Source: Dipteris shenzhenensis
Lineage: Eukaryota; Polypodiophyta; Polypodiopsida; Gleicheniales
Assembly (NCBI GenBank): GCA_047967505.1
Contig: CM106539.1
Reading direction: 5' to 3' (one strand)
DNA: 64,000 bases
The notes beneath the pieces are model-generated. The model made no database searches. It was not told the origin of the DNA and was given only the letters and a program-made list of their open reading frames with translations. Within the stretch, counting starts at the first letter, position 1. The number at the start of each line of letters is the position of its first letter. Made by a program: the position numbers and the translations under genes. Shown one piece after another: positions 8,880-19,555 of this stretch.

Positions 8880-10309
8880 TTTTGACCAATAAATATGTAT
8901 GCTCAATGTTCAAAACACTCTGCGTCATATCTAGGAAAACGTGATGACAGCGTTAATGCTGTTCATTTAAGGGCATCAAACAATTCATGACTTAGAGCAA
9001 AATCAGTGCTGGCCAAACATAAAGTAATAAGTTTTATAACTAAATTTTTAGCTATATATAGCTTATCCATGAGAAAATATTTCAGGAATTTCTATTAAGA
9101 ATGGTGTCAAAACGTCATTCAGGCTACAAATATCAAACGAATGCAATACTGATCTCTGTCTTCATATCTACAATTTAAGGTCTTGAAAACTTCTTAAAAG
9201 TATTTAATCATTATCCAAGCAAGAAAATGTAATACTTGTGGGTGAGGATCTTATGTTCCTGACACAACCTAGCTACCTAACTATAGTCTAACACAGGCCT
9301 GAAAGTAACCTAGGATTGAGGCTATGTAGACCACGATTTAAATGCACACCAACACAAAGTTACTAATAGCCATGAGTGAGATTGAAGCCAACGCTAGTTG
9401 AGCTCTAGACACATAAGAGAACTGCAAATGTACCAACGGTCATAACTATCCAAGTTAGAACTGCTTTGGGGCACTGTCCTTGAAATACGAAACAGTTCTA
9501 AACGTAGGTGGCCCATTGTGCACGTCTTGGAAAACATGCTTTGAGAAAGAGTGGACATGGATACCTCTATTCTTAGGGTAATTGGGCCTCAGAGCAGTAC
9601 TATGGTATAGAACACACGCCCTCTCTATCAACAAGACTAATGATCCAGACCTCAGTCTCAGAGATGATTCAGAGCTTAGAACTCATCTCTGGGTGGCGAA
9701 ACTGCTAGCAATTATCTAATTCCATGATGATTGGGGTCATCATGCGGAACCATCAAGGTTTGCTATGTTCAACGATGTATTTGCAAGTGATCGTGCATAT
9801 AAGGATGAGACTCAACTGATTTAGTTTTGCAAAGAAGCCAATATATGATCTGGTTCAGAATAGTTATACCAACCAACTGACTAGACGTGGGCATCCTCAT
9901 TGGATAGTCAACACACTTTAACCCTCCTCTACGGCCAGGTCTTGGAATCCTTATAAAGGTTGATGCCACCTCTTCCAAGTCCTACAAGTGCACACTTCTT
10001 GCTTTATCCATTTTGGTGAGAGACTTCCTAAAATATTCTGGTTTTAAGTATGGATAATCGCCTAATGTTTAAGGTCCGGCCACGAAAAACGTGTTCAAGA
10101 ATCCGCTAAGGTCATTGAATGATGTAAAAGCTTTGCTGCATAATCGCTCCATAATCATCACATTGTAGCAAGAGTAGTGTGCAGCTTTTATTGATTCTGT
10201 TTGCAGAAAGAGGTATACTTCCAGATGATTACTTAATGAGGGCCAGACCGTTCATTTTTTCTGGGTCACGAAGCCTCCAGGTAAAGTTTCGACATTAATC
10301 AGATTGTAC
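8880..10309. other. Anonymous stretch, no recognisable gene
   Basis: AT-leaning DNA with no reading frame or motif I can assign on either strand. No LTR ends, primer site or terminal inverted repeats stand out. It may be old, fully decayed repeat or genuine intergenic DNA. Confidence 0.4.
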
Positions 10310-10561
10310 TTAGTCTGCCCAGATAAAACAAAAATGACTCCTGCCAGGGCAGAGAGAGGACAGCATATGCATGTGAAAAGCCAAACTGGAGTTTAAGTAC
10401 TTCTTTCTGGGAAATAAATTCAGAAAACGTATCCAAAAGCCACCACACAGGACACGAATTCCGAGTTTAAAAGGAAAGGAGACTTGCAATTTGCTGGCAG
10501 AAGCATCGTCATTGGTGGCTTGGACTGCAGCGTCCACACTGGTATTAGCGGATGTTGCCAT
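10310..10561 (-). CDS. Unrecognised 83-codon ORF, possible first exon
   Basis: ATG at 10561 (minus) opens an 83-residue frame whose first 30 residues are Ala/Ser/Asp-rich (MATSANTSVDAAVQATNDD), followed by a Phe/Leu/Lys-rich second half (FPFKLGIRVLCGG). The composition change and an acidic, Ala-rich start could suit the first exon of a real gene running leftward, in a stretch that lacks retroelement signatures. I see no homologous motif and cannot confirm splice sites. A chance ORF is equally possible. Confidence 0.15.
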   Translation of the reverse strand: MATSANTSVDAAVQATNDDASASKLQVSFPFKLGIRVLCGGFWIRFLNLFPRKKYLNSSLAFHMHMLSSLCPGRSHFCFIWAD

Positions 10562-10724
10562 GCGAGCATATTGCCGTCAAAGTGAATAAACGAAACGAAA
10601 GAATTGGATTTGCGTGCCCATTAGCGACGTGGGCTTTTCTAGGCCGAAATGAATGCAGTGTTTTCTCAGCTAAAACCAAATTGAGCGTGTCTTTGCCCTT
10701 TTTCTTACAAGATCATTTTACACA

Positions 10725-10785
10725 CCCACTATATATTTATTTATTTATTTATTTATTTATTTATTATTATTATTATTTATTTATT
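10725..10785. repeat. (TTTA)n / (TTA)n microsatellite
   Basis: About 60 bases of TTTA units grading into TTA units, directly left of a possible short inverted-repeat element (10786-11030). Confidence 0.9.
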
Positions 10786-10865
10786 AGCACTGCCTTCTAG
10801 GTAGCGCTATCGTTACACTTTTCATAAAAAAGTGTCCCACACCATTTTTCGCCACGTGGCCCCCT

Positions 10866-10917
<52 letters not shown>

Positions 10918-11030
10918 GCAAATCATTCGAACTTTCCTATACTCGGCCTTCTATCACAGGTGTTGCAAATTAATCATTCATTCATCTTGACAATTGTTTT
11001 CCTTTGACGGAACCAATTGAAGGCAGTGCT
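10786..11030. mobile_element. Possible small inverted-repeat element
   Basis: AGCACTGCCTTC at 10786-10797 is mirrored by GAAGGCAGTGCT at 11019-11030, a 12-bp perfect inverted repeat 245 bp apart end to end. It contains a (TC)n run (10870-10912) and a second small hairpin (ACACTTTT / AAAAGTGT near 10815). No convincing target duplication is visible, since the flanks are TTTA-rich on the left and unrelated on the right. MITE status is therefore tentative. Confidence 0.35.
10870..10912. repeat. (TC)n microsatellite
   Basis: Uninterrupted CT dinucleotide run of about 42 bases. Confidence 0.95.
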
Positions 11031-11039
11031 CACGAGTAC

Positions 11040-11240
11040 TTGTACTTACTTGTTTATTTATATTTGTTTATTTATTTATTTTATTTTATTTCTGAAGCAT
11101 GTCTTATAATTTTTTTATATTTGAGTTTTATTATATGTTTCTTATTTAATAGTGTTGTACACACACACGTGCCTACTGCACGCATGCACTTACGAAAACA
11201 TATACACACACGCACGTGCACGCACATATACATATATGTG
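11040..11240. repeat. TTTA-rich and CA-rich simple sequence
   Basis: TTTA/TTTG units (about 11048-11095), then an alternating CACA/CACG/TACA purine-pyrimidine stretch (about 11158-11240). Frames through it are low-complexity artefacts. Confidence 0.75.
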
Positions 11241-11244
11241 AAAA

Positions 11245-12039
11245 CATGAGCGCCTCAAACATACATGGCTACAATGAGCTTAAACTAATCTAATTGCACA
11301 TACGATAAAGAACTAGACTACTCAAGTTCAATTAGGTTATAAGACTGAGACTCATACTCGTAGAGAGACTTGAGAGCTTGTGTATTTTATTGCTCAAAAG
11401 TGTGGCCCCTTTATAGAAGTGAAGTACATCCTTGCATTGCTTGCTCTAATTCGGGACACAATCTCCTTGAACTTGTGGGAAGCAAGCTCTTGGTTCCAAT
11501 CCTCTACTCATGCATTGCCCAAGGCACCACATATCTCAATGCCCCCCCTTGGTGCCTTGATGTATAAGCTACTGCAAGGTGGTTGGATGTGAGAGTCTAG
11601 GGCACACAAAGAGGAGTCTAATGCCTCAATAGACACAAAGGAGTACGATGATGAGCAAGGCGCATGGGTGGAGGGGAGGAACACTAAGAGGACTGGTCAA
11701 CAAGAGGCCACTAAATTAAGAGAGGAAACATCAAATGCAAGCTAAATGGCTCATTCTTCCCCTCCCACAACACATTAAAGCTAGCCTAATGACCTAGGGT
11801 CATTGCAATGAGTGCACTCAAAGAACAGCAAGCCACCTAGATGAATCTTCCAAAGTGAATAGCCTCTTCTACTTCAAGTCAAAATTCCTCATCTACAATC
11901 AAATGCAAGAGGCATGGAACATGTCTAGCCAATAGGGAGTAAGGGCAACCAAAACCTTGCAGCACATACTGCGCACTAGGTGCCTCCCCAAGTGTTGCTC
12001 CACAATGATCAGAAGGCTAAGCATTAGGAAAGCAAACTC
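11245..12039. other. Probable decayed LTR / leader sequence
   Basis: No gene. The motif order around 11370-11560 (TTTTATTGCTCAA, CTTTATAGAAGTGAAGTAC, then ATCTCAATGCCCCCCC) resembles an antisense plant LTR followed by a pyrimidine tract, as in copia D at about 19270-19290. No partner LTR or primer site is found, so this is tentative. Confidence 0.25.
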
Positions 12040-12450
12040 TAAGCACACAACACTGAGCTCAAGTTGAACTAAAGTGCACTCCAAGATCGACTTATGGAGT
12101 TAGCCAGAGAGCTCCACACACTCCACAAAGAATACCACACTTTGTGAGCAAGCCACACAAAGGAAATTGAGGTGAAGTGCAAGGCCAAGGAGCAAAGATA
12201 GGAGCTAGAAACAAAATCCAAATGCCTAAGGACATGCTACAAGGCCCAACACAAGGAGATAAAATTGCTAGAAGAGGAGGTAATTGAGTGACTGAGGCAT
12301 GCAAAGATAGAGGCAATCACTACCAAGTGCGACATACTTAGAGAGAAACTTGCCTAATATGAGTCAAATAGGGATGAGAAGGTGGTGAGGGCACTCATCC
12401 AAATCCAAGACGTGGTGCGAGCACTTAGAGTCCTTGATGCATAGCCCTCT
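12040..12450 (+). pseudogene. Decayed coiled-coil protein, gag-like
   Basis: One plus frame, with about five stops, shows a continuous charged heptad-like pattern: LQDRLMELARELHTLHKEYHTL, KEIEVKCKAKEQ, KEIKLLEEEVIE, HAKIEAITTKCDILREKLA and VVRALIQIQDVVRALR. It ends near 12445 (VLDA). Long coiled coils of this kind occur at the front of gag proteins of some gypsy elements; I cannot name the family. Codon structure is maintained despite the stops, so this is a true fossil rather than a chance frame. Confidence 0.45.
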
Positions 12451-12639
12451 AAGCTTCCAAGGTGAAGAAACTTGGAAGACCTTAATGGCACTTCAGATCC
12501 TAGGGTCCCTACTTTGCAACATCCAAGCTAGGTACCTCCTCTCGGATTGCTACCCCCCAATGCAGGGTCAAGCATCAGCTAGATTTAAGCAAATGGAATA
12601 GCATCATCACACTTCATGCCTAGGGTACCCTCTAGACAA

Positions 12640-13396
12640 TCATGATCACATACAGTGGCCTCCAAACTCATATTAAGGCCATATGGATCCATAGACTGCA
12701 CGAACTCCAATCAAAATCCAAAGGGAAACAACCAAGCTACTGGCCCCCGGCCAATTTGGGACAAGCTATCCCAAGCCTCCCCCTTTCCCTACACCATGCT
12801 AGCCTCAGATTTCCTCATCCAATAGAGGTGGTTTACAAGGCTCCCCATACTAATGGATGTCATACCATCAACTCTATCAGCTATCCCACTCTATGCAACA
12901 TACCCTCAAGCCATCGTAGGGCAAGAAAGTTTGCAAATCAAATACCAAAACTTAGAGGCCAAGGCGCTTAAGCACATCGTCATCAACATCTTTGCACCAA
13001 CTGCCTACCTAAGTGATCACCCTTGACTACCTCCTAGTGAAAGTAAGTCTGTACAATCGGATGACTTATAAATATGGTCTCAAAACCAAGAGACATAGCA
13101 AAATATTGAGATGCATAGCGGGTCATCGTGGAATCAATTACCATACTATCAATCCCAACTTTCAAGACCCTGCCAACCTAATTTTCCAACCTCGTGTGGC
13201 TTGTCAAAATCCTTCATGCAATTGCCTTCACCAAGTCATGCTCAATGTGGGTGCCCCTCATGGAGATTTGCAAAGGACTCATGGAAAGTGGATAGACAAC
13301 CAGACAGCCCACAAACAAGTACAATTTAAGTTTTTCCACAAGGTCACCATACCCCCAAACGTGGTGCACATCATTAAGAAATGGAAGGAAGAGTAG
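12640..13396 (+). pseudogene. Fragmentary protein-coding remnant, unidentified
   Basis: Two unusually open plus frames (12642-12971 and 13013-13396) follow the coiled-coil fossil. The second contains RVACQNPSCNC and HKVTIPPNVVHIIKKWKEE, with Cys/His residues that might form a zinc site. They may be downstream parts of the same decayed retroelement. I recognise no domain. Confidence 0.25.
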
Positions 13397-13429
13397 TAGC
13401 TCTACTTAAAGGTTCAACTTGAAATTAAT

Positions 13430-15130
13430 GCAATATATTCTTAGCTGCCCAAGGTGACTTCCGCAGACCCTAACTGGGCCCTAACTCGATTGCCCCCTTC
13501 ATCCTCTTGAAGCCCAACATGACCCTAAAAACCTCAACAACTCACCCACATGCCAAGAAAGCACCACACTAGCTATGACCATCCCACACCCTCAATGTTG
13601 AGCCCTACAATAGCCAAGCAAGAGAGGCATTATGGAACTTAAATGACCACTCTGCGGGCAGACATCTCAATCCCAAAGCTTTGAAGTAAGATTGGTCCTT
13701 CCGAGGCCCTTACCCAAGTATCCTCTAGGGTTTGGACCATGAGGAATCACTCCAAGATAAGTGTAGGCGAGTATTAACCCTCAACAACCACATGAATACT
13801 TGCCTTGGACATGGTTGAGGTAGTAGTGTCAAGGTGGATGTCAAGTGGTGGGGTGACAAGGAGGTGGCAAGCCATGACCCTCATGGCAATTGGCAACGGT
13901 GGTGACACTGAACATGAATAGGTAGCACAAACCTTGCAAGAAGATTAAGAATTTGCTACTATGGTCAAAAGTAGCCAGCTCATAAATAGAGGCTAGACAC
14001 ACATCCTTTAAAAGAGCGATAATGACTAACATAGTCTAGAACGGGAGTGAGAGCTTAGGCTAGAAGGAAACACAGTATCGAGAGTGTTATGAGATATTGC
14101 ATGAGATAGTGAGGTGTATGGGACAACATAGATCATATGGTGTTAGATTGTTTGTAATCGGGCCCAAAGCCACTTCTACAATACAACTTAGCTTTTCCTT
14201 CAAGTTCTTGTTTATGTTCTTTGATGTTCATTCTACATATGTCTTCATACTTTTTGTCCATGTTACTACAATCTTAAGTAAGTAACGCTTGGTTTCTATT
14301 ACACCCTTAGGGGAATAGTAGTAGCACTTGGCATATAGGTTGGCTAATGACAACAAGAACAAGTATATAAGGAGTGAGCATACAGGTAGCAAGGCTTGCA
14401 AGGAAATGTGCCTAAAAATGATTGAGGTGGAAGGGCTTGCAGGGAAAAATGCCTTAAAATGATGGTGAAGGCCCACCATTGTGGATGACTTGGTATATTA
14501 TTCTACCCACAATGGTGGAGGAGGAAACGGGCTACTATGATGGTTTGAATTTATAGGTGGTGTGACTAATATCTATTATGGCATGGGTCTTCACTTGGTG
14601 ATTGTTGGCAGTTAAATTCTAGTGACTTAATTTGGTAGGCCTAAACATGTGGACAATTATATCCACCAATCTTGCATGGTGGACACTGAGCTAACATGTG
14701 TGCCTTAATAATGATGGTGCAATGAGGACCACCTAATCCCGCATGGTGGAGGACATGATCTAGGAGGACAACCACCACGGTGAGGAGATGAGTGATGGCC
14801 ACTTGGATGACATGTGTGACTTGATTAGCTCTAAAATAATTGTGCAATGAGGACCATCTAATCCACCATGTGGTCTAGGAGGAGAATCAAATAGTGGTGG
14901 AGGAAATGGGCCAAAATGATGGCTTGAGTTATGCATTGGTATAGGGGCATGGGTTTTGTCCAACTTAATGCAGTCTAATGATTTATGCTAGAGGGTTGTA
15001 TGACTGGCCAAAGTATAAGCCCAATGGCACAAAAACATTCTTCCTATGTGGGATCTGGCGAGAATGGGCTTCAGTGTGGCCAAAAAATCTCACTAGTGGC
15101 CAAGATATTTCCCACAAATTACAATTTAAT
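13430..15130. other. Intergenic repeats with GGTGG motifs
   Basis: No assignable gene. Noteworthy structure: an inverted repeat CCACCATTGTGG (14473-14484) / CCACAATGGTGG (14507-14518), and two diverged direct copies of a unit containing GTGCAATGAGGACCA and ATCTAGGAGGA (about 14690-14775 and 14807-14885). The rest shows nothing I can support. Confidence 0.5.
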
Positions 15131-15133
15131 GTA

Positions 15134-15480
<347 letters not shown>

Positions 15481-15786
15481 CAATACCTCATCACCCTATG
15501 CCTCAACTCTAGACCCATATTGTCATTACCTTCTTACTAGGCAGTAGCCTTGCATTGCTACTAGCAATGTATCTTTGATGTCATAACACACCTTGTGTGG
15601 TGGGGTGTTGTTACAATTTGGAGGTCAATACAAGTTTTGGAGGGAGTTTTTTCAATGATTATTTGGGCCTCGTACCCTTGTCAAGATAAGGCAATCAACC
15701 TATTTATTGGGAAGTTGCTTTGATTTGCCCCTCAAGAATGATTTGGAGATTCAAACAGCTATTGGATCTGATCCTTGTGCTTTTGT

Positions 15787-15955
15787 AGGGCACTTGTAGG
15801 CCTTGTCTCTCTCTAAATCTACTCTATGCATACTCTTGTAATAGTACTACCTGTATTGTATTGATATACACACTTTTCTCAAACATGGATGGTGTCAAAA
15901 TTTTGCATGGTTTTAGTAGATTGTTTAATATATAGATAGTGCATTGCAAGGCAAA

Positions 15956-15997
<42 letters not shown>
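15787..15997. repeat. Direct repeat unit 2 ending in (GA)n
   Basis: Second copy of the unit at 15134, about 90 percent similar by eye, again with a GA run (15959-15997) at exactly the same point. The two could be remnants of LTRs or of a duplicated block whose GA tail has since expanded to different lengths. Confidence 0.75.
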
Positions 15998-15998
<1 letters not shown>

Positions 15999-15999
15999 G

Positions 16000-16680
16000 C
16001 CCATCAATAGATCAAGACATGAACACGATATTTTGGTAGGTTGTGCTAGGTGATGTGGATAGGTTTAATCAATGAGCATGCTGACATGCTCATGGATCTC
16101 AGTCATGTATTGCGTTTGTAGCTTTTCAAAGGATAATTCTACTTAATTGATGACAAGACAATTATCATCTTATTGTTGCAATACATGTATGCAAGAACAT
16201 TGAAGGCACTGTAGCAACAAATCTCATGTTGATAAGTGGGCACATGTGAATCATATTCCTTCCGAATGTATCAACAATGACAAATCCAACATCAAATTTA
16301 TAAAGGTGGACATGATGCATAAAGTGATTCCCTTAATATAGGGATAATTTTGCTATCAATGCTAAGGAAACCAATAGTGAAGGTGTGGAGTTTTACATTG
16401 TCAAATGTGTAGGTGAGAAGGAGAAGCTAACCATGTACTAAGGGTAGATTGGCATAATATATACAAGGTAGGGTCGGTTGTGGTGTCTTGATGGTACTAC
16501 AAAGGTAGGATGACCACCGCTAACACTTGCTTGAAGACCATCCCATGGTCTCACAAATTGTTTGCCCTCCCTAAAGGGCTTCATAGAGAACAAAGAAGGA
16601 CAAAGAGAAATCTAGAAGAACCAACATACTAAATCAATGGTAGTGGCCAAATCACAAATAGGAAAGCCATCAAGGAAATC
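16000..16680. other. Degenerate gypsy-like spacer
   Basis: No intact frame. It lies directly upstream of, and may be continuous with, the Tat-like pol fossil that starts near 16684, where protease would be expected. I see no protease motif. Confidence 0.3.
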
Positions 16681-16683
16681 AAT

Positions 16684-17510
16684 GTGGATTTGTGCAAAGA
16701 GCCAAAGGTGATCCAAATCAATGAAGAACTATCAAACAAAGCCCAAGAACTCTCTATAGATTATAAGGATGTACTTGCATGGGAATATGTGGAGTTGAAG
16801 GCTAGATTTGATTCAACACCAAATTCCCCTTATACTAGATGCAATGTCAATTCCATAGCAAATGAGCCCCAACTATGTCAAGTTGATAAAGGCCAAGATT
16901 GACCAATTTCTAAAGGTAAGGTTTATTTGCTAGGTATATTGAAGCAATTAGTTGTTCAAATTGTAACTATGCCAAAGAAAATGGAAACTTGAGAGACAAT
17001 CAAAAGCTCAATGAATAGATGGTCAAAGACTTATTCCCATTGCCACATGGCCAACATCCTAGTCAAAGTAGTGGGGCATGAGGTGTATTTGTTAATGGAC
17101 AAATATACTAGGTACCATCAAATCACATTGGCTGAAGCAAATCAAGAGAAGATTACCTTCATTGCAAAATGGGGAACATAACCAAGCAAGATAATGCCAT
17201 TCAAGTCAAGGAATGCGCTAGTCACATACAAGCGCTTCACAATGCAAACCTTCCAAGAGTACAATGACAAATTCCTAGATCAATCTTCTATCTTTAGTAT
17301 AAATCCCACACACTTAGAGTTCCTACAAAAAGGTAATCTAGAAGTGCTAAGAGACAAGAGACACAAATCTCCCTCAAACCTTACTAATATCTATTTTGCA
17401 TGTTCTAAGAAGTCTTATTGGGACACACAATTTTAGGCAAAGGCATCGTGACCAAGAAGTCTAAAATTGATGCCACATAAAGATGAAAATACTAGCAAAT
17501 TTCAAGAAAG
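16684..17510 (+). pseudogene. Tat/Athila-like gypsy pol fossil (RT)
   Basis: Across three frames the plus strand keeps the order of a Ty3/gypsy RT: LSIDYKDVLAWEY (pre-RT), a KLIKAKIDQFL-type block, then YLLMDKYTRYHQITLAEANQEKITFIAKWGT (about 17085-17180; the substrate-site block). IMPFKSRNALVTYKRFTMQTF follows (17190-17250), then NPTHLEFLQK and a tail with NIYFACSKKSYWDTQF. The catalytic DD block has decayed (DQSSIFS). Numerous stops and shifts mark it as old. No LTRs can be assigned. Confidence 0.7.
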
Positions 17511-17544
17511 TTTGTGGGGCTCCTTAGCTTTCATTCGTCAAAAT

Positions 17545-17603
17545 GGGGGAAGGAGCTTCCTAGGAGCACATGATATACGTCCTCTTGAGAGGCTCCTTCC
17601 CCC
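17545..17603. repeat. Inverted repeat with GGGGGAAGGAGC arms
   Basis: GGGGGAAGGAGC (17545-17556) and GCTCCTTCCCCC (17592-17603) form a 59-bp hairpin. A third, direct copy of the left arm region (GGAAGGAGCCTCCTAGGAG) lies at about 17686-17704. Confidence 0.8.
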
Positions 17604-17769
17604 AAAATTTTTAGCCCTTTGTAGGGTATGTGCAAGAGCCAGGATGTCCCAAACTATTGCCTTGTGATGAGAGGTAAAAAAAAGGGGGGAAGGAGCCTCC
17701 TAGGAGGCATACACATATGGCTTAGATGCTCAAACAAAGATATATGGGATTGGGTAGTGTACAAAGTTA

Positions 17770-18440
17770 GATGTAACATGGAAAAATGGTAGGGCCTGCA
17801 ACTAGAAGGAAAATTGTATTAAATCACTACATCTACCCAAAAGTTCTTTATTTTATATCTTGTTCACTCCCATCAAGGAAGGCTTTTGAGAAAATCAATG
17901 CGCTCTTTAGAAATTTTTTGTGGAGAGGTGAATTTGGTCAGAGAAAAGTGGCTAAGGTTCAATGGAGATTTTGCACTATTCCCAAAAAGTGTGGTGGACT
18001 GGGAATAGTAGACATTGAGAAATCTTCAATCAAATTCATGGGACAATGGAGGCCCTCCTCAACTTAGAGTTTTACATGGGCAGAGTTGGTTAGGTGGAAT
18101 GTAACCAAGGTCAAACGGTCTCGCTGCAAACATTGGAAGTCCTTCCTTGAAGGAGCTACTATTTTTGGAAATGAATAGAGCACAGCTAAGGGGTCAGAGC
18201 TTTGGAAGGGTATGTGGAAAGCATGGGAAGACCTTTGATATGCATTGGTGTGGAAAGGTTTCTCTCAAAGGATTGGAACTTTCTACAACATGGACTCCAT
18301 TTGGTTGTTTGCCAGTTGGATGGATGCACCAATATTGGAAAGCCATAGTAGCCATGTTTTGCCATCTCTGGCAATACATGCCACTAAATCATATTTCCTT
18401 GTGCCTCCTAAACTAGTGCAAAGAAACCCAAATGACTAAA
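17770..18440 (+). pseudogene. LINE ORF2 C-terminal fragment
   Basis: Frames here match the 3' part of the LINE at 63100-63750: RRKIVLNHYIYPKVLYFISC, FRNFLWRGEF, AKVQWRFC-IPKKCGGLGI and later SELWKGMWKAWE and MDSIWLFASW. This is the connection and zf-RVT region downstream of the RT. A 5'-truncated LINE copy is the simplest explanation. Stops after RPSST and elsewhere show decay. The end is not visible as a clear poly(A). Confidence 0.75.
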
Positions 18441-18472
18441 AAAGTGAAAAGAAAAATGACTTGCTACTAGTG

Positions 18473-18481
18473 GTGGATTAA
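18473..18481. repeat. MITE-1 target duplication, left copy
   Basis: GTGGATTAA here recurs at 18658-18666 (a tenth base, G, also matches). A 9-bp duplication is typical of Mutator-like elements. Confidence 0.75.
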
Positions 18482-18657
18482 GGGGGATCTTTTTTGGCAA
18501 GCATCTTTTGGCGAGCTTGCCCAATAATGGCGAGTGTTCTCTCTCTCTCTTCTCTCTTCTCTCTTATATCTTTTAATGTCTGTCTCCCTCTCTCTAATCA
18601 TGCATGTACTCGCTCTTCTTCTCAAAATTCAAATATGCTTGCCAACAAAATGCACTC
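18482..18657. mobile_element. MITE-1, Mutator-like, 176 bp
   Basis: The left terminus GGGGGATCTTTTTTGGCAAGC and the reverse complement of the right terminus (GAGTGCATTTTGTTGGCAAGC) are imperfect inverted repeats. A 9-bp flanking duplication (18473-18481, 18658-18666) supports transposition. The inside is CT-rich and non-coding. The terminal TTTTGG(C/T)(A/G)AGC motif is shared with the larger element at 26311-27304, so both may use the same transposase. Confidence 0.65.
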
Positions 18658-18666
18658 GTGGATTAA

Positions 18667-18939
18667 GAAATCGAGCCACCTTTGACATGCTTATAAGTCT
18701 CATTGCAAGGAAGTGAGTGGAAAAGGAACCAATGCAAATGATAAATAGTATTAGATTTATTCAAAGTGCATTGCACATATATGAATTGAATTATTTCTAA
18801 TGCATCCATTTGTGGGTGAAATTAAACTACAAATATCTCCAAAGATCAATGTTTTAAGACCACCATGTAGTAGCTTCATAAGTGTCGAGTGTATTTTTTC
18901 AAATATTTTATTTTTCCAACAAAATAAGAAAAAGTTACC
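18667..18939. other. AT-rich spacer
   Basis: Nothing recognisable between MITE-1 and copia D. Confidence 0.5.
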
Positions 18940-18944
18940 AAGTG
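18940..18944. repeat. Copia D target duplication, left copy
   Basis: AAGTG, repeated exactly at 24463-24467 beyond the other LTR. Confidence 0.92.
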
Positions 18945-19283
18945 TGTGAAGATAGTGGGAGAGAGGGAAGGAGTCTCACTTGAGGCTTTCTCACAATCAC
19001 AATGGGGGAATACACACAAAGGTGGAGGCTAAAAACAGTTTTCCTCTTCTTAGTTGTGAAAGCCAAAAGAACTCTAGTACAAAGAAATAGAAGAACCCTA
19101 TATGTGGGTCTCAAACCAAACTCAACTAACTAAGGTGGCATACTAACTGAGCCACGAACTAGTGTAGATAAGGATAGCTATCATCCAGCTATTATTCGTG
19201 GGCGGTGTACCAACCGCATCTCCAACTAATAAATACACAACGGTCACCCTGGCATATCGCGAGTGGAGCTCGATATCTCAACA
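18945..19283 (-). repeat. Copia D 3' LTR (antisense element)
   Basis: 339 bp, TGTGAAGATAG ... CTCAACA. It matches the LTR at 24112-24462 with about five substitutions, a single-base indel and one 12-base gap by eye, indicating a young insertion. Confidence 0.95.
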
Positions 19284-19298
19284 CTCCCCCTCGAGCTC
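19284..19298 (-). other. Copia D polypurine tract
   Basis: On the minus strand GAGCTCGAGGGGGAG directly precedes the LTR, fixing the element's orientation as minus. Confidence 0.85.
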
Positions 19299-19555
19299 AA
19301 TCCCAATTCCTGCACACCAAGCAGGTCTGTAAAGTTGCGCAGCTTCTCTGCGCCCAATGCTTTCGTAAATATGTCAGCTACCTGATCCTCTGTGCTGACA
19401 TAAACTAGATCAATAAGACCTAGTAAAACCTTCTCCCGCACATAGTGATAATGCACCTCAATGTGCTTTGTTCTGGCATGAAAGACTGGGTTCTTTACCA
19501 AGTGTATGCTGCTCATGTTGTCACAATAAATGACAACTGGCCCAATGCATATCAT
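19284..19555 (-). pseudogene. Copia D pol: RNase H C-terminus
   Basis: After a frameshift near 19545 the RNase H continues with VVIYCDNMSSIHLVKNPVFHARTKHIE, then HYVREK and VSTEDQVADIFTKAL, the standard copia C-terminal order. The reading crosses the polypurine tract into the LTR without its own stop, so the authentic stop has been lost or shifted. Confidence 0.9.

Noticed and set aside
10786-11030. Confident MITE call
   Set aside because: Good 12-bp inverted repeat but no target duplication and AT simple sequence on both sides; kept only as a tentative feature.
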